Source: Darksidea phi (Eukaryota > Ascomycota > Dothideomycetes > Pleosporales > Lentitheciaceae). From it: a stretch of DNA of 64,000 bases. Position 1 is the stretch's first letter; the number at the start of each line of letters is the position of its first letter. Below, one piece after another: positions 30,889 to 41,662 of the stretch. The notes beneath the pieces are model-generated. The model was given only the letters and a program-made list of their open reading frames with translations, did not search any database and was not told the DNA's origin. Where the stretch lies: NCBI GenBank assembly GCA_030770425.1, contig JASJFT010000159.1:42742-106741 (forward strand), given 5' to 3'. Made by a program: the position numbers and the translations under genes.

Positions 30889-33299
30889 GTTTTGTTGTGG
30901 TGGTCTGCGCTAGGCTGCCAGTTTTTGGTGATGGTTTGAGATGGATTGTTTATGCTTACCCTGTTGGAGCACCTGAGGCTAGACGAAACAGGCTTAGCGT
31001 CTATCCGTCATACCACGTCCCGTACTATAACAAACAGTGTCCCTTTCAAATAATCGCATGTTGCAGTATGGATGCTTGCAAAGAACCGTAGATTTCTAGT
31101 GCTTGTCATATTGTAGCGACAGCTGTAGAGCTACGAGGAAGATTGTGATGATAGGCTTGCTTGCGACACAAGAATAAGTAACAAAGAATCCCACAAACCT
31201 ATTCTTTATAGGAATACCGATGTGACTGGTTCCTCCAGAATTTCGGGTTCCCATCGCGGTACCATTGCTTTCCTTCACCCAACAAAACACATACTCGTGC
31301 TCATCTATACTTCGACAAAGTCGCTATCAGGCGTGTTCCGCCCATCACAACAGACCAAGTGGTCTCTTTCCCAGCAAATCTCGCCATCCACCACGGCCTT
31401 CGCTCTCCTGATCTGCAAATAGGTACTAGGACACTACCGTTCATCACTTGTTGAGAATAGATCCTTGGCAGCGCTAAGTTGCTTATGGATGCTATGGATG
31501 AGATGTTTGTAGCCTGGATGATCCTTCGATATTGGTCGGACGTCAGAGTTCTAGGAAACCGTGGAAGCCCAGTTCTTCTAAGCAGTAGCTTGGCTGTGAT
31601 ATGTTGATGACTAGGTCGTCGATAATGAGTGGAGCAACGTCATGTCCACAGCGCCTCTCTATCGTCGATTCAAAACGTTAAAGCAGAACGGCGAGAATTG
31701 AAAATAGTGCTCGATCAGTTTAGCCGACCGGTGTCTCCTATTATATTGCTTTTGTTGTAACTTGAAGTGCACATCGAGTTGATCTGATTGATGTGTAGTC
31801 GCAGGGCAGGAAGGAGATTCCAGGTCAACGCCGGAGTTTTTGAAGGCCAACCGGGCGGGCGAACGGGCTATATCACACTGAATATGAATATGAGCTACTT
31901 ACTTTGGCCTAGGAAACGAATAGCGTCATTGAACTCGGCGTATACAGTTGAGGATTAGCGAGTTGGATGCTGTGATGATATGCCTCGGACGGACGCGGAA
32001 TTCAGCATACTTCCGGTGATTAATGCTGCTCGTTTCCTCGTACAACTCCCGTGAGTGGGATGAGGAGGGACTTGAATGCAGTATGATGTTATAGATCTGA
32101 TAGCGAAGCTCGAGAGGGAGCTTATCGGGAAGCGGTGTAGGCTGTGAGAGGTTTTATCACGAGGACGACATGATCGGCTTGATGGTGTTAGAACTACAAG
32201 CAATATAGGATGAATCATCGGGTGGACGATATGCTGAGTCACGCTAACAGACGAATCCAGACTAGCGTTCCATGGACGCCAGTACATGGGAAATCAGAAA
32301 TCGCATCGCCCTAGGAGTAAGTCCACAGCATTGATCCTCAGAAGCGGCCGCTGACTTTGAGTTGCATGGCATGAAGAACGTCTACCCGCCCATTTCGAAG
32401 TCGCAAGGCATTGCGGCATGTCAGCGAATCATTCATCTCGAGTGCGGAAAGACGAAACGAATTACCCCTCTATCCCACCACCGTTCCGAGGCCATGCCGC
32501 TCGTGCGACGTGAGGCATTGGGCGTGCGTCGCGCAGAGTTCCAATCGTCACGAACCATGAGGCTGCCTCCAGTAATTTTATTTCGATAATCTCGTGTCGA
32601 AGACGCGGTCGTCTAGGGACGGGGCCCCGCGGTATATACCCCTGCAACACCTCGACGCGCCGTGGCATGCCAGCCCATCCATGACAACGGAGGGTAAACA
32701 GGCCGTGCCCAAGCTGGCAATTCACCTCTCGACAAAACGAGTCGCCCGGCCACCCCAAACAACTCTTTGCAGCAATTCGCCCGGACGACTGGCTGCTGGC
32801 GTTGGGCTTGCAGCGACGACCAGGTTGCTATCGCGATATTTGTTTACGACAACACACCGAAGCGAGCATCGGCAGTGAAGGCTCGGGCTGGGGCAATTGG
32901 ATGTTCAGCGGCATAAGCGGACAGACGTAGGTTGTAGCCTTTGGGCCCTTTGAACGTCTACCAGCTTGAGCGTAGGAATTTTTATTTTTATTTTTCGGTA
33001 TGTCAGGAATGGAGCGCAACTGCGTCCGAGCTGGTGCTAATTCCGCCGAAAAGCAGTGACACCCTCACGCACACCTTCCCCCAGCCCTCCCCGCAGTGCG
33101 TACTCTAGCAGAGAACACGTGCGCAGTCACCGCGCTTTGTTCACTGCGGCCGCTTCGAAGACCCCGAGTCACCTACTCTCCCTACCCACGTTCCCCCCAC
33201 CCGCGAGCAACGCGACCGACACCTAGCCTAAGACACGGCTACTTTCAAATCGCTCGCGCAATTCAAGACATACCTAGAAGTAGAGAGAACAGAAGCAGC
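30889..33299. other. Long intergenic region, no supported gene
   Basis: 2.4 kb. Several frames of 60-110 codons on both strands (for example complement 31955-32287) lack splice continuity and family resemblance. Composition is ordinary, without RIP bias. The last 300 bp are C-rich and probably leader of the Ste20-like kinase. Confidence 0.4.
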
Positions 33300-35656
33300 A
33301 TGGCGGAGGGACTAGGCTTGAGCGGATCGGTGGATCCTACGACGCTATACACGAAGCAGCAATGCATAGGCGGAGGCAGCTTCGGCAAGGTGTACAAAGG
33401 GTGGGTTGGATAGGTCCCTCTTTGAGCCATGTGGAATACTGATCCTCCATAGCATCGACAGGAAAACGGGTAAACTGGTCGCCATCAAGGTCATAGACGT
33501 CGAGAATGCCGAAGACGAGGTCGACGACATTATCACCGAGATTTCCATCCTGTCGGGCATGAGCTCGCCCTACGTCACGAAATATTATGGCTCGTACCTA
33601 CACGGTTCAGATCTGTGGATCGTCATGGAGTTCTGCTCGGGAGGGAGCTGTGCGGATTTGATGAAGCCGGGTCCGATTGGGGAGAACGAGATCGCCATCA
33701 TACTCAAGGAGCTACTCATGGGCTTGAGCTATTTGCATGACGACAACAAGCTGCACCGCGATATCAAGGGCAAGTCTTATGGATCATTATTAGTATGCAT
33801 GGTGCTGATGACCCGTAGCTGCAAACATCCTCGTAGGATCTAATGGCCAGGTGAAGCTCGCCGACTTTGGTGTCTCGGGGCAGCTATCGGCAACTATGAC
33901 CAAAAAGAACACCTTTGTCGGCACTCCATTTTGGATGGCCCCGGAAGTTATCAAGCAGTCTGGCTACGACCACAAGGCCGACATCTGGTCTCTCGGCATC
34001 ACAGCGTTGGAACTTGCAATGGGCGAACCTCCGTATGCGGATATCCATCCCATGAAGGTGCTCTTCTTGATTCCTAAAAACCCGTCACCAGAACTGACCG
34101 GCAATTTCTCGCAACATTTCAAGGAATTTGTCAACCTCTGTCTACGCAAAGACCCCCGGGAGCGACCGTCGGCAAAGCAGCTTCTTCAAACAAACTTCAT
34201 TCGGAAAGCTGGCAAGCCGGCGCGCTTGCAGGAGCTGATAGCAAGATATCAGGACTTCCAGCTCAGACACCCGAGAGAAAGGGACGAGGACACATCGGAC
34301 GAAGCCACTCCACAGAAGACGAGGGGGCCGGTTAATGAGGAGCTTTGGGATTTCGGTACTGTTCGTCCAGTAAACGGCCAGCGAGGCCTGGGGCTCAAGC
34401 CTATGAGCGATGCCGGGGCAAATGCCCGTAACGCATCCCCGCAGAGGAAACCTGTCCCAGGCCAACGCGGTGGTGGTGGCGACGAAAACGACACAGAAAA
34501 TGGAGATACTATCAAAGCGTCAAGCCCGCCCCCTTCTCCGACGAAGCGCCTGGCGAAGCTCGACATCCCACACTCTCCAGGAACACTTAGAACTGCGTTG
34601 CGAGTTCCCTTACCACCGTCACCAGATAAGAAGTCGATTCCACCTTTACCCTTACCTACCGCCCAGGAACCAATACGAAAGTCACCTGTACCTGCAGTCT
34701 TCTCTCCACATCCCCCAGTTCGCGGGTTAGTGACGCCTACAAAACCCACTCCGCAACAGCCGAGGAGGCAGACGCCGTTGGCTCGGGATTATGACGATTA
34801 CCTTCAGCGCTCTATTGCCGCTGACATGGCTAAACTGGAGGTAACACCACAGCGCATTCCTACGCCGACACGAGCATCCGTACTTCCACAGATGACTATT
34901 CCTGAGATACCTCCCTTCAGAGGTGATGCTGCTAATGCATCAAAGATTAGTGCTGCGCCAGCAACTCAGACCAAACCGTTACAAAGCCCTACCCAGAACC
35001 AAAACCAAAAGCCGCTCCCATCTTTAGTTGGACAACAGCCGCTTCCACCTCTGTCAGGCCAAAAGCCCTTGCCATCACCACAGCAGCAACAAGCGTTTCC
35101 AGCCTTCACTGCTACCTCAGCACCACGACCTGATTCCTCAAATTCCAATGATCCATTCGGCGGACCTTTAATCAGCGATTGGAGCAACCGATCTGGCCCC
35201 CACACACCTAGCACCGCATCCTTTCAACCTACCTCCAACGCATCCAGTAAACCATCTCCCTTTTCGCGAGGCTCCTTCGGCCGGCCTAAGCCCGCATCGC
35301 AAAACCAACCCGCCCCCACTTCACCAACGGCACCAGTCGAGATCACTGCTCTAACCGGCGTCGTGGTTCCTGCACTTGAAGCCGCCCTCAATCGCCGCTC
35401 TTATCACCTCAGTCTCAAGAATAAACAGGAGAGTGCACGATATATGCAAGATCCACAAGTCTACGTTGATCGCAGGAAGCATCGACAGGATTGCCACGAG
35501 CAGGTTAAAAGGCTGGTGGGCGAGCTTGCGGATCGGTTTAAGGAGCTCGATAGCTGGGACGAGAGGGGTGAAGTGGGCATGGGTGGGGAAGTGGCAGGCT
35601 TCTTGGAGGGGTTTCTGGAGGAGGTGCTTGTCAGGGTCGAGCCAGCTGATGATTAA
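33300..35656 (+). CDS. Ste20-family germinal-centre kinase (GCK-III-like)
   Basis: Exons 33300-33400, 33453-33769 and 33819-35656 give 751 aa. Intron 1 (52 bp) is GT-AG. Intron 2 (49 bp) begins GCAAGT and ends TAG, a GC-AG intron; only this junction restores [19 protein letters not shown]. Kinase domain about 18-270: [26 protein letters not shown] (about 134), [32 protein letters not shown]-type subdomain [12 protein letters not shown] motif follows at about 320, then a Pro/Ser/Gln-rich linker and a C-terminal helical region (about 640-750) with [23 protein letters not shown] kinases act in the septation/morphogenesis networks. I cannot tell SID1, MST1 and POD6/Nak1 types apart by eye. Confidence 0.85.
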
Positions 35657-36152
35657 GTCAAGTCGCAGAGGGATTGCCTGGAAGCAGTTTCGTCTCGGGG
35701 AGGGCGTTTGGTGTATGGTGAGATTATGGAGTTCATGTGCTATGAGTGTGGGTATGGAGTCCGATAGGGGTGGGACAGGGCGTAGCAACTGTCACTGTAC
35801 CGTTGCTCAGCGGGAGGCGTTCCTGGACGTGTATTATATATCCTCGTCGTACCCTATCTTGAATATGCTCGTTCTTCTCTATCTCGTTGTTTGCCCTGGT
35901 CGACGCGCAGGTAACTTGGCATTATGGATACAGAAAGCGAATAAGTTCCGATCAGCTCGCCGGTATAGAAGTTATTGATTGGATAAGGCTGTATAATATC
36001 GAATGAGTAGGAGCGGAGCCATCGCGTCGTTAAACTCGCAGAATAATCTAAAAAGGTAATATAAAAGATGTTTCGTCCTAAACATCTTGAAATATAAGAA
36101 GACTATTAACAATAATATGAGGCACGATAGGGCAGGTCGGCACAAACACTGA
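35657..36152. other. Intergenic, AT-rich toward the ankyrin relic
   Basis: 3' UTR of the kinase and then an AT-rich stretch from about 35980. No supported gene. Confidence 0.35.
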
Positions 36153-36413
36153 GGCAGCAAAAGGATTGTCAAACTGCTTTTAGGGAGCGGCAGGGTCAAT
36201 GTCAGTTTCATCGATCAGTATATGATGACGCCTCTTTACCTTGCTACGGCATTCGAACATGTGGAACTTTGTAGGATGTTGTTGAAGCATGGCGCAAGCG
36301 TTGAGCCGAAAACGTTCGACGGGGACACGGCTTTGCAGTGGGCAAGGCGAATGGGAGATAGTGCTACATTGCTGGAGGTTTTCGAGCCTACTATGCAGGG
36401 AAAGAGTGGGTGA
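36153..36413 (+). pseudogene. Ankyrin-repeat fragment
   Basis: Follows an in-frame TGA at 36150. The frame reads IVKLLLGSGRVNVSFIDQYM, then TPLYLATAFEHVELCRMLLK and HGASVEP, ending with DGDTALQWARRMGDSATLLE. These are about two and a half ankyrin repeats (TPLxxA, LLxxGA). There is no start codon until 36222, no complete domain and no partner upstream. The upstream 170 bp is AT-rich. It is most likely a remnant of a larger ankyrin protein; a missed multi-exon gene is possible but I found no exon to join. Confidence 0.5.
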
Positions 36414-36487
36414 GCATTGATTTGATACATTTCCTAAGGCTAGGCGGACATACGCTTGGAAGTCGCTCGCACTGAGTCCATGCTCCG

Positions 36488-37384
36488 CTACTCGACGCTC
36501 TCATTGCGTCTCAGATCACCGCCCTTCCTCATCAACTCAACCTTCTCTTCGTCGCGGACCAGCCTCTCGCCAAGCGCAGCATCGCTCTCGCCAACCCCAG
36601 CGCACTTCAAAATGAACTCGCCTATCAAGCGCTCCGCCTCCAACGAGTTCCTCGTCAAAGCGTGGTCATCCCGATCGAAGAGCTTCAACCCCCGGTCTCC
36701 CTTCGCACCATACTGCGCGTACAATCTCTCAGAACAGACTGGGCTCAACGTCCGATCGCCTGTCCCATGAAGCAGCAAGACGGGCCTCGGTGCTAGCGAC
36801 CTTATGCCCTCCGTCTCCGCCGTCTGGCTCGCCACAGTCGCGCACCCCACCACTCTCGCATCTTGTCCACCAACAGTAAACACTGGCGCCCCTCCAAACG
36901 ACCACCCAACAAGCACAAACTTGCTGATTTGATACTGCTCCTCCAACTCCTTCATAGCCGCCAGCACATCCTTAACACAATACCGATTCCGGGCTGGATA
37001 CCGATAGTCCAACCGTAAAGCGGGAACGGGCCGCTTCAGCGACGCCAGCTTATCCGCCAGGGAGAGGTATATGGATGATGGACCGACAACGCCGCCGCCT
37101 GCACCGGATAAGAGAATTGCGGCGGTGCCGCTGGCAGATGCGGACCGGGAGGGTGGTAGATGAAGAAAGCCGGAGACTGCGCCATCGGGGCCGTCGTCGA
37201 CTTTGATGGAGAGCGGTTTGACGAAGCAAGGTTTTGCGGCGGAGGGCGGGTGCGAGAGGCCGAGGTAGTCGTCGAGCTTAGCAGGTTTTGACGGGGTGTT
37301 TGGGCGTGAGGCGGTGGAGAGCGAGGTGGTTGATGGTGCCATTTTGGTTGCGAGCGTTCGGAAGGTAGAGATCAGTTTGTTCAT
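36488..37384 (-). CDS. Alpha/beta hydrolase (dienelactone-hydrolase-like)
   Basis: 298 aa, intronless. Hydrolase core from about 68: ILLSGAGGGVVG, LRLDYRYP, then the nucleophile elbow GWSFGG with Ser162, PVLLLHGTGDRTLSP carrying the acid, and DRDDHAL carrying the His. The fold and LLHGTGD match small KANL3/Tex30 or dienelactone-hydrolase-type proteins; the substrate is unknown. The first ATG (37384) adds a Ser/Thr/Arg-rich leader without acidic residues that looks like a mitochondrial presequence. A second ATG (residue 15) would make a cytosolic form. Confidence 0.75.
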   Translation of the reverse strand: MNKLISTFRTLATKMAPSTTSLSTASRPNTPSKPAKLDDYLGLSHPPSAAKPCFVKPLSIKVDDGPDGAVSGFLHLPPSRSASASGTAAILLSGAGGGVVGPSSIYLSLADKLASLKRPVPALRLDYRYPARNRYCVKDVLAAMKELEEQYQISKFVLVGWSFGGAPVFTVGGQDARVVGCATVASQTAETEGIRSLAPRPVLLLHGTGDRTLSPVCSERLYAQYGAKGDRGLKLFDRDDHALTRNSLEAERLIGEFILKCAGVGESDAALGERLVRDEEKVELMRKGGDLRRNESVE

Positions 37385-38183
37385 GTGTGCCGTGAATAGG
37401 CAAATGAGCGTCGAAGTCGACTTCGTCCTCCTAACTCGCCACTGCCTTCATTGTGATAAGCTTGCTCGTCAGCATGATGTCACGCAGAGATAACACGAAA
37501 GGTTGAGGCGGGAAACATGCACCTTGACGTATGGGTTTCATAGTACGTGATATTCGAAAGTATGAAGTTTTTGCACCAGTCATTAGTAGCTATCCGTTAG
37601 GCATATCCCCTATGAGGCTGGTTCATCACTGATCCGGGATTTAACATCGCACACAGATACAGGGCCGCTGTATTACTGAAAACTCATATGTCAGAAACGA
37701 GACGATACCGCCTAGAATTACAGAATAACCTAGCATTGAGCGGACATGAGAATGCCACTGGCCTGAAGTTGAAGTTCCGGAGGCCCATAGGATATAAGGG
37801 CGTGTGACGTCATAGGATATACGGTCCAGCAAGCACAAGCGACCGTAAGAATGTTTCGGAAGGTCATCTTGCGGAATGCGAGAACGACCATGTAGAAGGG
37901 CAGCTTATCTCAGACTGCTAGGCCTGGCGACAGGGGGCTGATTAGCGAGTCACTGTCGTGGGTGACTTCCCGCTTGTCGCATAGAGCGAGTAATTACCTG
38001 TCAAACCTTAAGAGGGCGTGGTCCGCCCAGGGCGAGCACATCGCCTAGTAAAAGTTTGAGAGTAGTCCTTGTATATTTTGTCGTTTTGCATTCCAACCCC
38101 CTTCTCAGCTGATGGTAGAAGAGCGTAAAAACGTGCAGAGTGGCAAGTACATCCTCCGTCCATTACCTCACAAAGTTCCAAGA
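37385..38183. other. Intergenic
   Basis: No supported gene on either strand; short frames only. Confidence 0.4.
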
Positions 38184-39245
38184 CTAATACCACAGCACCT
38201 TGTTCCAGAATAGACTCTTCTCCGTCGCAAGATCGTCATCTCCGATCGAAAACGTCGTATCGAAGATTATCTGCGTCCCCGATGTCGAGTTCTTTTCGTC
38301 GTGCTTGGCCAAGTAGAACTTATCGTCCGCCCACATCCCGTTTAGATCGCCAGTGAGAATGAATGAGAAGAGGTACTTCCGCATTTTGACCGCCACTGTG
38401 GCATCTACACTATCGGTACCCATGCCCCTCCGGCTCCGCCGGTTGAGTTCCCAGTAGTTGTGTTGCCGGAAGAGCCGGTCGAAGAGGAGAGAGTGTACGT
38501 GGAGTAACAGTAGTAGCTCTGGTCGGTGCTGTGAGTAGCGGAATCGAGGGTGACTTGAGCGTTCCAAGTGTTGTTCTCATGGCTTGCATGGCAGAGAGGT
38601 TATGCGTTGTAAGGTCAGAGGATTGCTTCATATTGGAGAAGCGTAGACCTAGGGATGAGTAGTCGGTCTCTAGGTACAACTCTAGAGCCTTCTCGATCAC
38701 ATCATCGGTGATGGCAGGGAAGAAGACGCACTGGTACGTTGAAACATCCTCGGTCGTGTCGACTCCGGACCAGGCTTGCGAATTGGCCTCATGGAGTTCG
38801 TGGCTGAGAACAAGCGGCCTTGGTAGAATTAGGCTCCATACGTGTCGGCAATGATCTCGCCATCCACACGCGGCTGAAACTGGTAGGTATACATATCAGA
38901 AACATCATTTGCCCCCATAATCAAGATGTCGAAATCGACGGCGCGCATGCAGTCAGACTTCCCGCCTTCGCACCCAGCCTTGAACGAAATATTGAGTCAG
39001 AACTCTTCAGCGTGATGGTGGCCAGCCCCTGGGACGAAACTTGGAGACATAACATAGGCCTGCTTGAACAGCTACTCTGCGCGACCTGCAAATCCCGTCA
39101 TCTGGAACAGAGCCTGCGAAGCGCCTGCCGCAAAGCCCATCGCGGTGATCTAATCCGCATCGCCTCCCAAAGCGCCGATGTACTTGCGCGTCTACTCAAA
39201 GGCCTGCGGGACATCCCACATCGCAGTATTTGTGGTTCGACGTGC
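38184..39245 (-). pseudogene. Type-B carboxylesterase/lipase, truncated and inactivated
   Basis: Reading the complement from 39245, one frame gives carboxylesterase family sequence: WDVPQAF, RKYIGALGGDAD, ITAMGFAAGASQALF, LFKQAYVMSPSFVPGAG, DCMRAVDFDILIMGAND, YQFQPRVDGEIIADTYGA. It has five stops: three TAG and one TGA before the YQFQP region, and TAA after it. Several fit CAG/CAA/CGA turned into TAG/TAA/TGA. Frames then shift: VIEKALELYLETDYSSLGLR continues, followed by NNTWNAQVTLDSATHSTDQS in another frame and VAVKMRKYLFSFILTGD in a third, ending WNKVLWY. The nucleophile elbow has AA where ESAG is expected. The N-terminal part of the family, about 200 residues, is absent, because repeat cluster B begins directly at that edge. 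Confidence 0.8.
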
Positions 39246-39251
39246 ATATTG

Positions 39252-40515
39252 CACTGTAATCTTTAGCGCGGACGAGGAGCCTAGAGAATATGTATATGAA
39301 GGGTTGCACTGCAATCTTTAGCGCGGACGAGGAGTTCATAAGAATTGCCTCCGTGTGCCTAAGGTTTAACGGCAGGGTAACTCTGCCCAACAAGAGTAAC
39401 GCAGAGTAGGTATCACGTCTGAAGCGTCATTCCACGCAAAGCATTTTATACCACTAATCTCCTCTGATCTTAAGCGCAGATCCACTCCATCGCAAATCAT
39501 CACAGCGGCGTACTAGCATCGCTCCCGTAGTAGAAGCAACCACCACAATACACTCGAAGAAATCAGGGGCCTTGCACAGCTGTCATACCTATCAGCAGAA
39601 ATTCCAACAAAGCCATCAAACGTCAGCCGTTACGAACAACCGGTGAAGCACCATACACTGCAAACGAATCAGCAGCCTGATCAGCCTCATATGCCACGTG
39701 CGATTGTCTAATATGTCTAGACACAAACCTCTCGTCCAGGCTAAAGATTGCAGTGCAGGACAGCCGTGTTATACGATTCGGCTCACCGCTACTTGAACAT
39801 TGCGCCAATCGATAACGCACTGCACTGCAATCTCTAGCCCGGCAGAGGAGTTCATAAGATATCCTGCTGCCTAGTGCTGCCTAAAGCATCAGCTTCGCCG
39901 TGAAGCTTTACATAGCCGTAGACCATGAACCTATTAATAAAACTAATATAGCAGAGAGGTATCTCCTCGCGCCTACCACCCATCTCCCTAAAACCCTATC
40001 CCCACCATTTTCCAAAAGTTCCAACGGCAGATTCGATGATATGACGGCCAGGAAGTGGTGATCTCGGAAGGTGCACTGCAATCTCTTACTTGGCAAGCCA
40101 CATTAACATGGCCACATTACACTGCAATCTCTAGCGCGGACGAGGAGTAGGTTTGCGTTCACCGGTCAGGCTCGTATCAGTCTGCAGTCATCATTAAACA
40201 TAGCCCCATTACATGGATGGCAGCCCCATAGACATGGGCCTACCTACACTGCAATCTTTAGCGCGGACGAGGAGTAGGTTTGCGTTCACCGGTCAGGCTC
40301 GCTCGTATCAGCCTGCAGCCATCATTGGATATGCCATGTTTAGCCTCGGTTACGACCCTGACAGCTATCGCCGATCATTGAGGAGTGAGTCTGCGTTACA
40401 CCGGAGGCTGTGGACTGCAGATTACATTGCAATCTCTGCGCGGACCAGCTCTTGAGCTAGTTGCCTTCCAAGGCACCCGTGGAGTACCTGCTCGTTCGCG
40501 CTAAAGATTGCAGTG
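39252..40515. repeat. Dispersed repeat, cluster B (nine cores, both orientations)
   Basis: Forward cores (CACTGCAATCT...GGACGAGGAG) at 39252-39279, 39307-39334, 39823-39850, 40074-40097 (partial), 40120-40147, 40247-40274 and 40425-40451 (diverged). Inverted cores at 39728-39755 and 40488-40515. The best copies are nearly identical over 28 bp. Cores at 40120 and 40247 belong to a 127-bp tandem duplication that includes TTCACCGGTCAGGCTCG. Two units (39334 and 39850) are followed by TTCATAAGA. No protein is encoded. The order suggests short elements with inverted ends, but I found no target-site duplication. Confidence 0.8.
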
Positions 40516-41662
40516 AAGACTTAGTCTTAGTATAGAAGGATAAATATCCCATTCCCTCTATCCGTCCGTGTTACTTCATTCATCAGCCTTTTTTGTAAAT
40601 CCATATCATCACCCCGTTCGTTGTGAACCTTAAAAAGGATGACAGTACCTGTACCGCTCTACGGCGTCGAGGAAGGATAAAGGAGTTGAGCACCTCACCG
40701 TGTACAAACTCCTACTGTACAAGTCCAAACAAGTATCATAGTTCCGCCTCCCTCAATCTTGCCAATATAAATCAAGGTCATCCGCTCGCTACGTCTTAGC
40801 ATCATCAAATGGCTTTCTTCCTGGTGAGGAAAATACATCAACGTAGAAAAAGCCTCCCAGTAATGTGACGCACCAACGATGAACTGCGGATAGAAGGTTA
40901 GCAGAGAAGGACGGTAGTGTAGCCCCTTGTGTCTAGATAGAGTTTCGTGCAGCCCATTGAGAGGGAAGGGGGTAGAGGTGGTAACAGAATATAGACCGAG
41001 GTCCACAAATTCGAAATGCAATAAAGATATCTCTCGTTCATACGTACACCATAACCATATACCCCATCCCATCTTCAGAACTGGTATCACTGGAAACAAA
41101 GACTAGACTATCCGAGGCAAAAGCCTTCCGTGCCCACCTCCCCGCCGACCTCTCTGAACTCGAGCCGCAACAACAGAAAATCGATCCGAACCTAGACGCA
41201 GTCGCTATAAATACAGGGTGTAAACTGCGGCGAAATGACCAAACCACGCGTGACTGAACGACCGACAGTAGACATATGACAAAGGAAACAGGAGGGAAAA
41301 AACTTTTCCAGCATAATGTGTTGGCGTATGCTGATAACGGCGTGAGCTCGATACCTTTGGGTCGTGTGAAATCTACCGGTCCTTGTCTCTGCCAAATTCG
41401 AAGAAGAAGAGATATCGAAAAATGCCGCCCCATACGCGCCACAACCCTCGACGCAGATCCCTTCTCAATTCTGAGCGGATCCTATCGTGTACTGGACTCG
41501 TCGCTCACTCGATGAAAACGCCAACCGACGCCATCCGCTGTGATGGTAAAAGAGAAGATCATGTCGAAACATGATACACATTAGCCGTGCTGATTACTCG
41601 TTGATGATCGTGTTGGTACAAGGTCCCTATGGACCTCATGCGTTGGATATATGCAGCAGCTC
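40516..41662. other. Intergenic, no supported gene
   Basis: Two overlapping complement frames of 134 codons (40695-41099, 41038-41442) lack any family resemblance. The 3' UTR of the C2H2 gene is expected at the right end. Confidence 0.4.
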
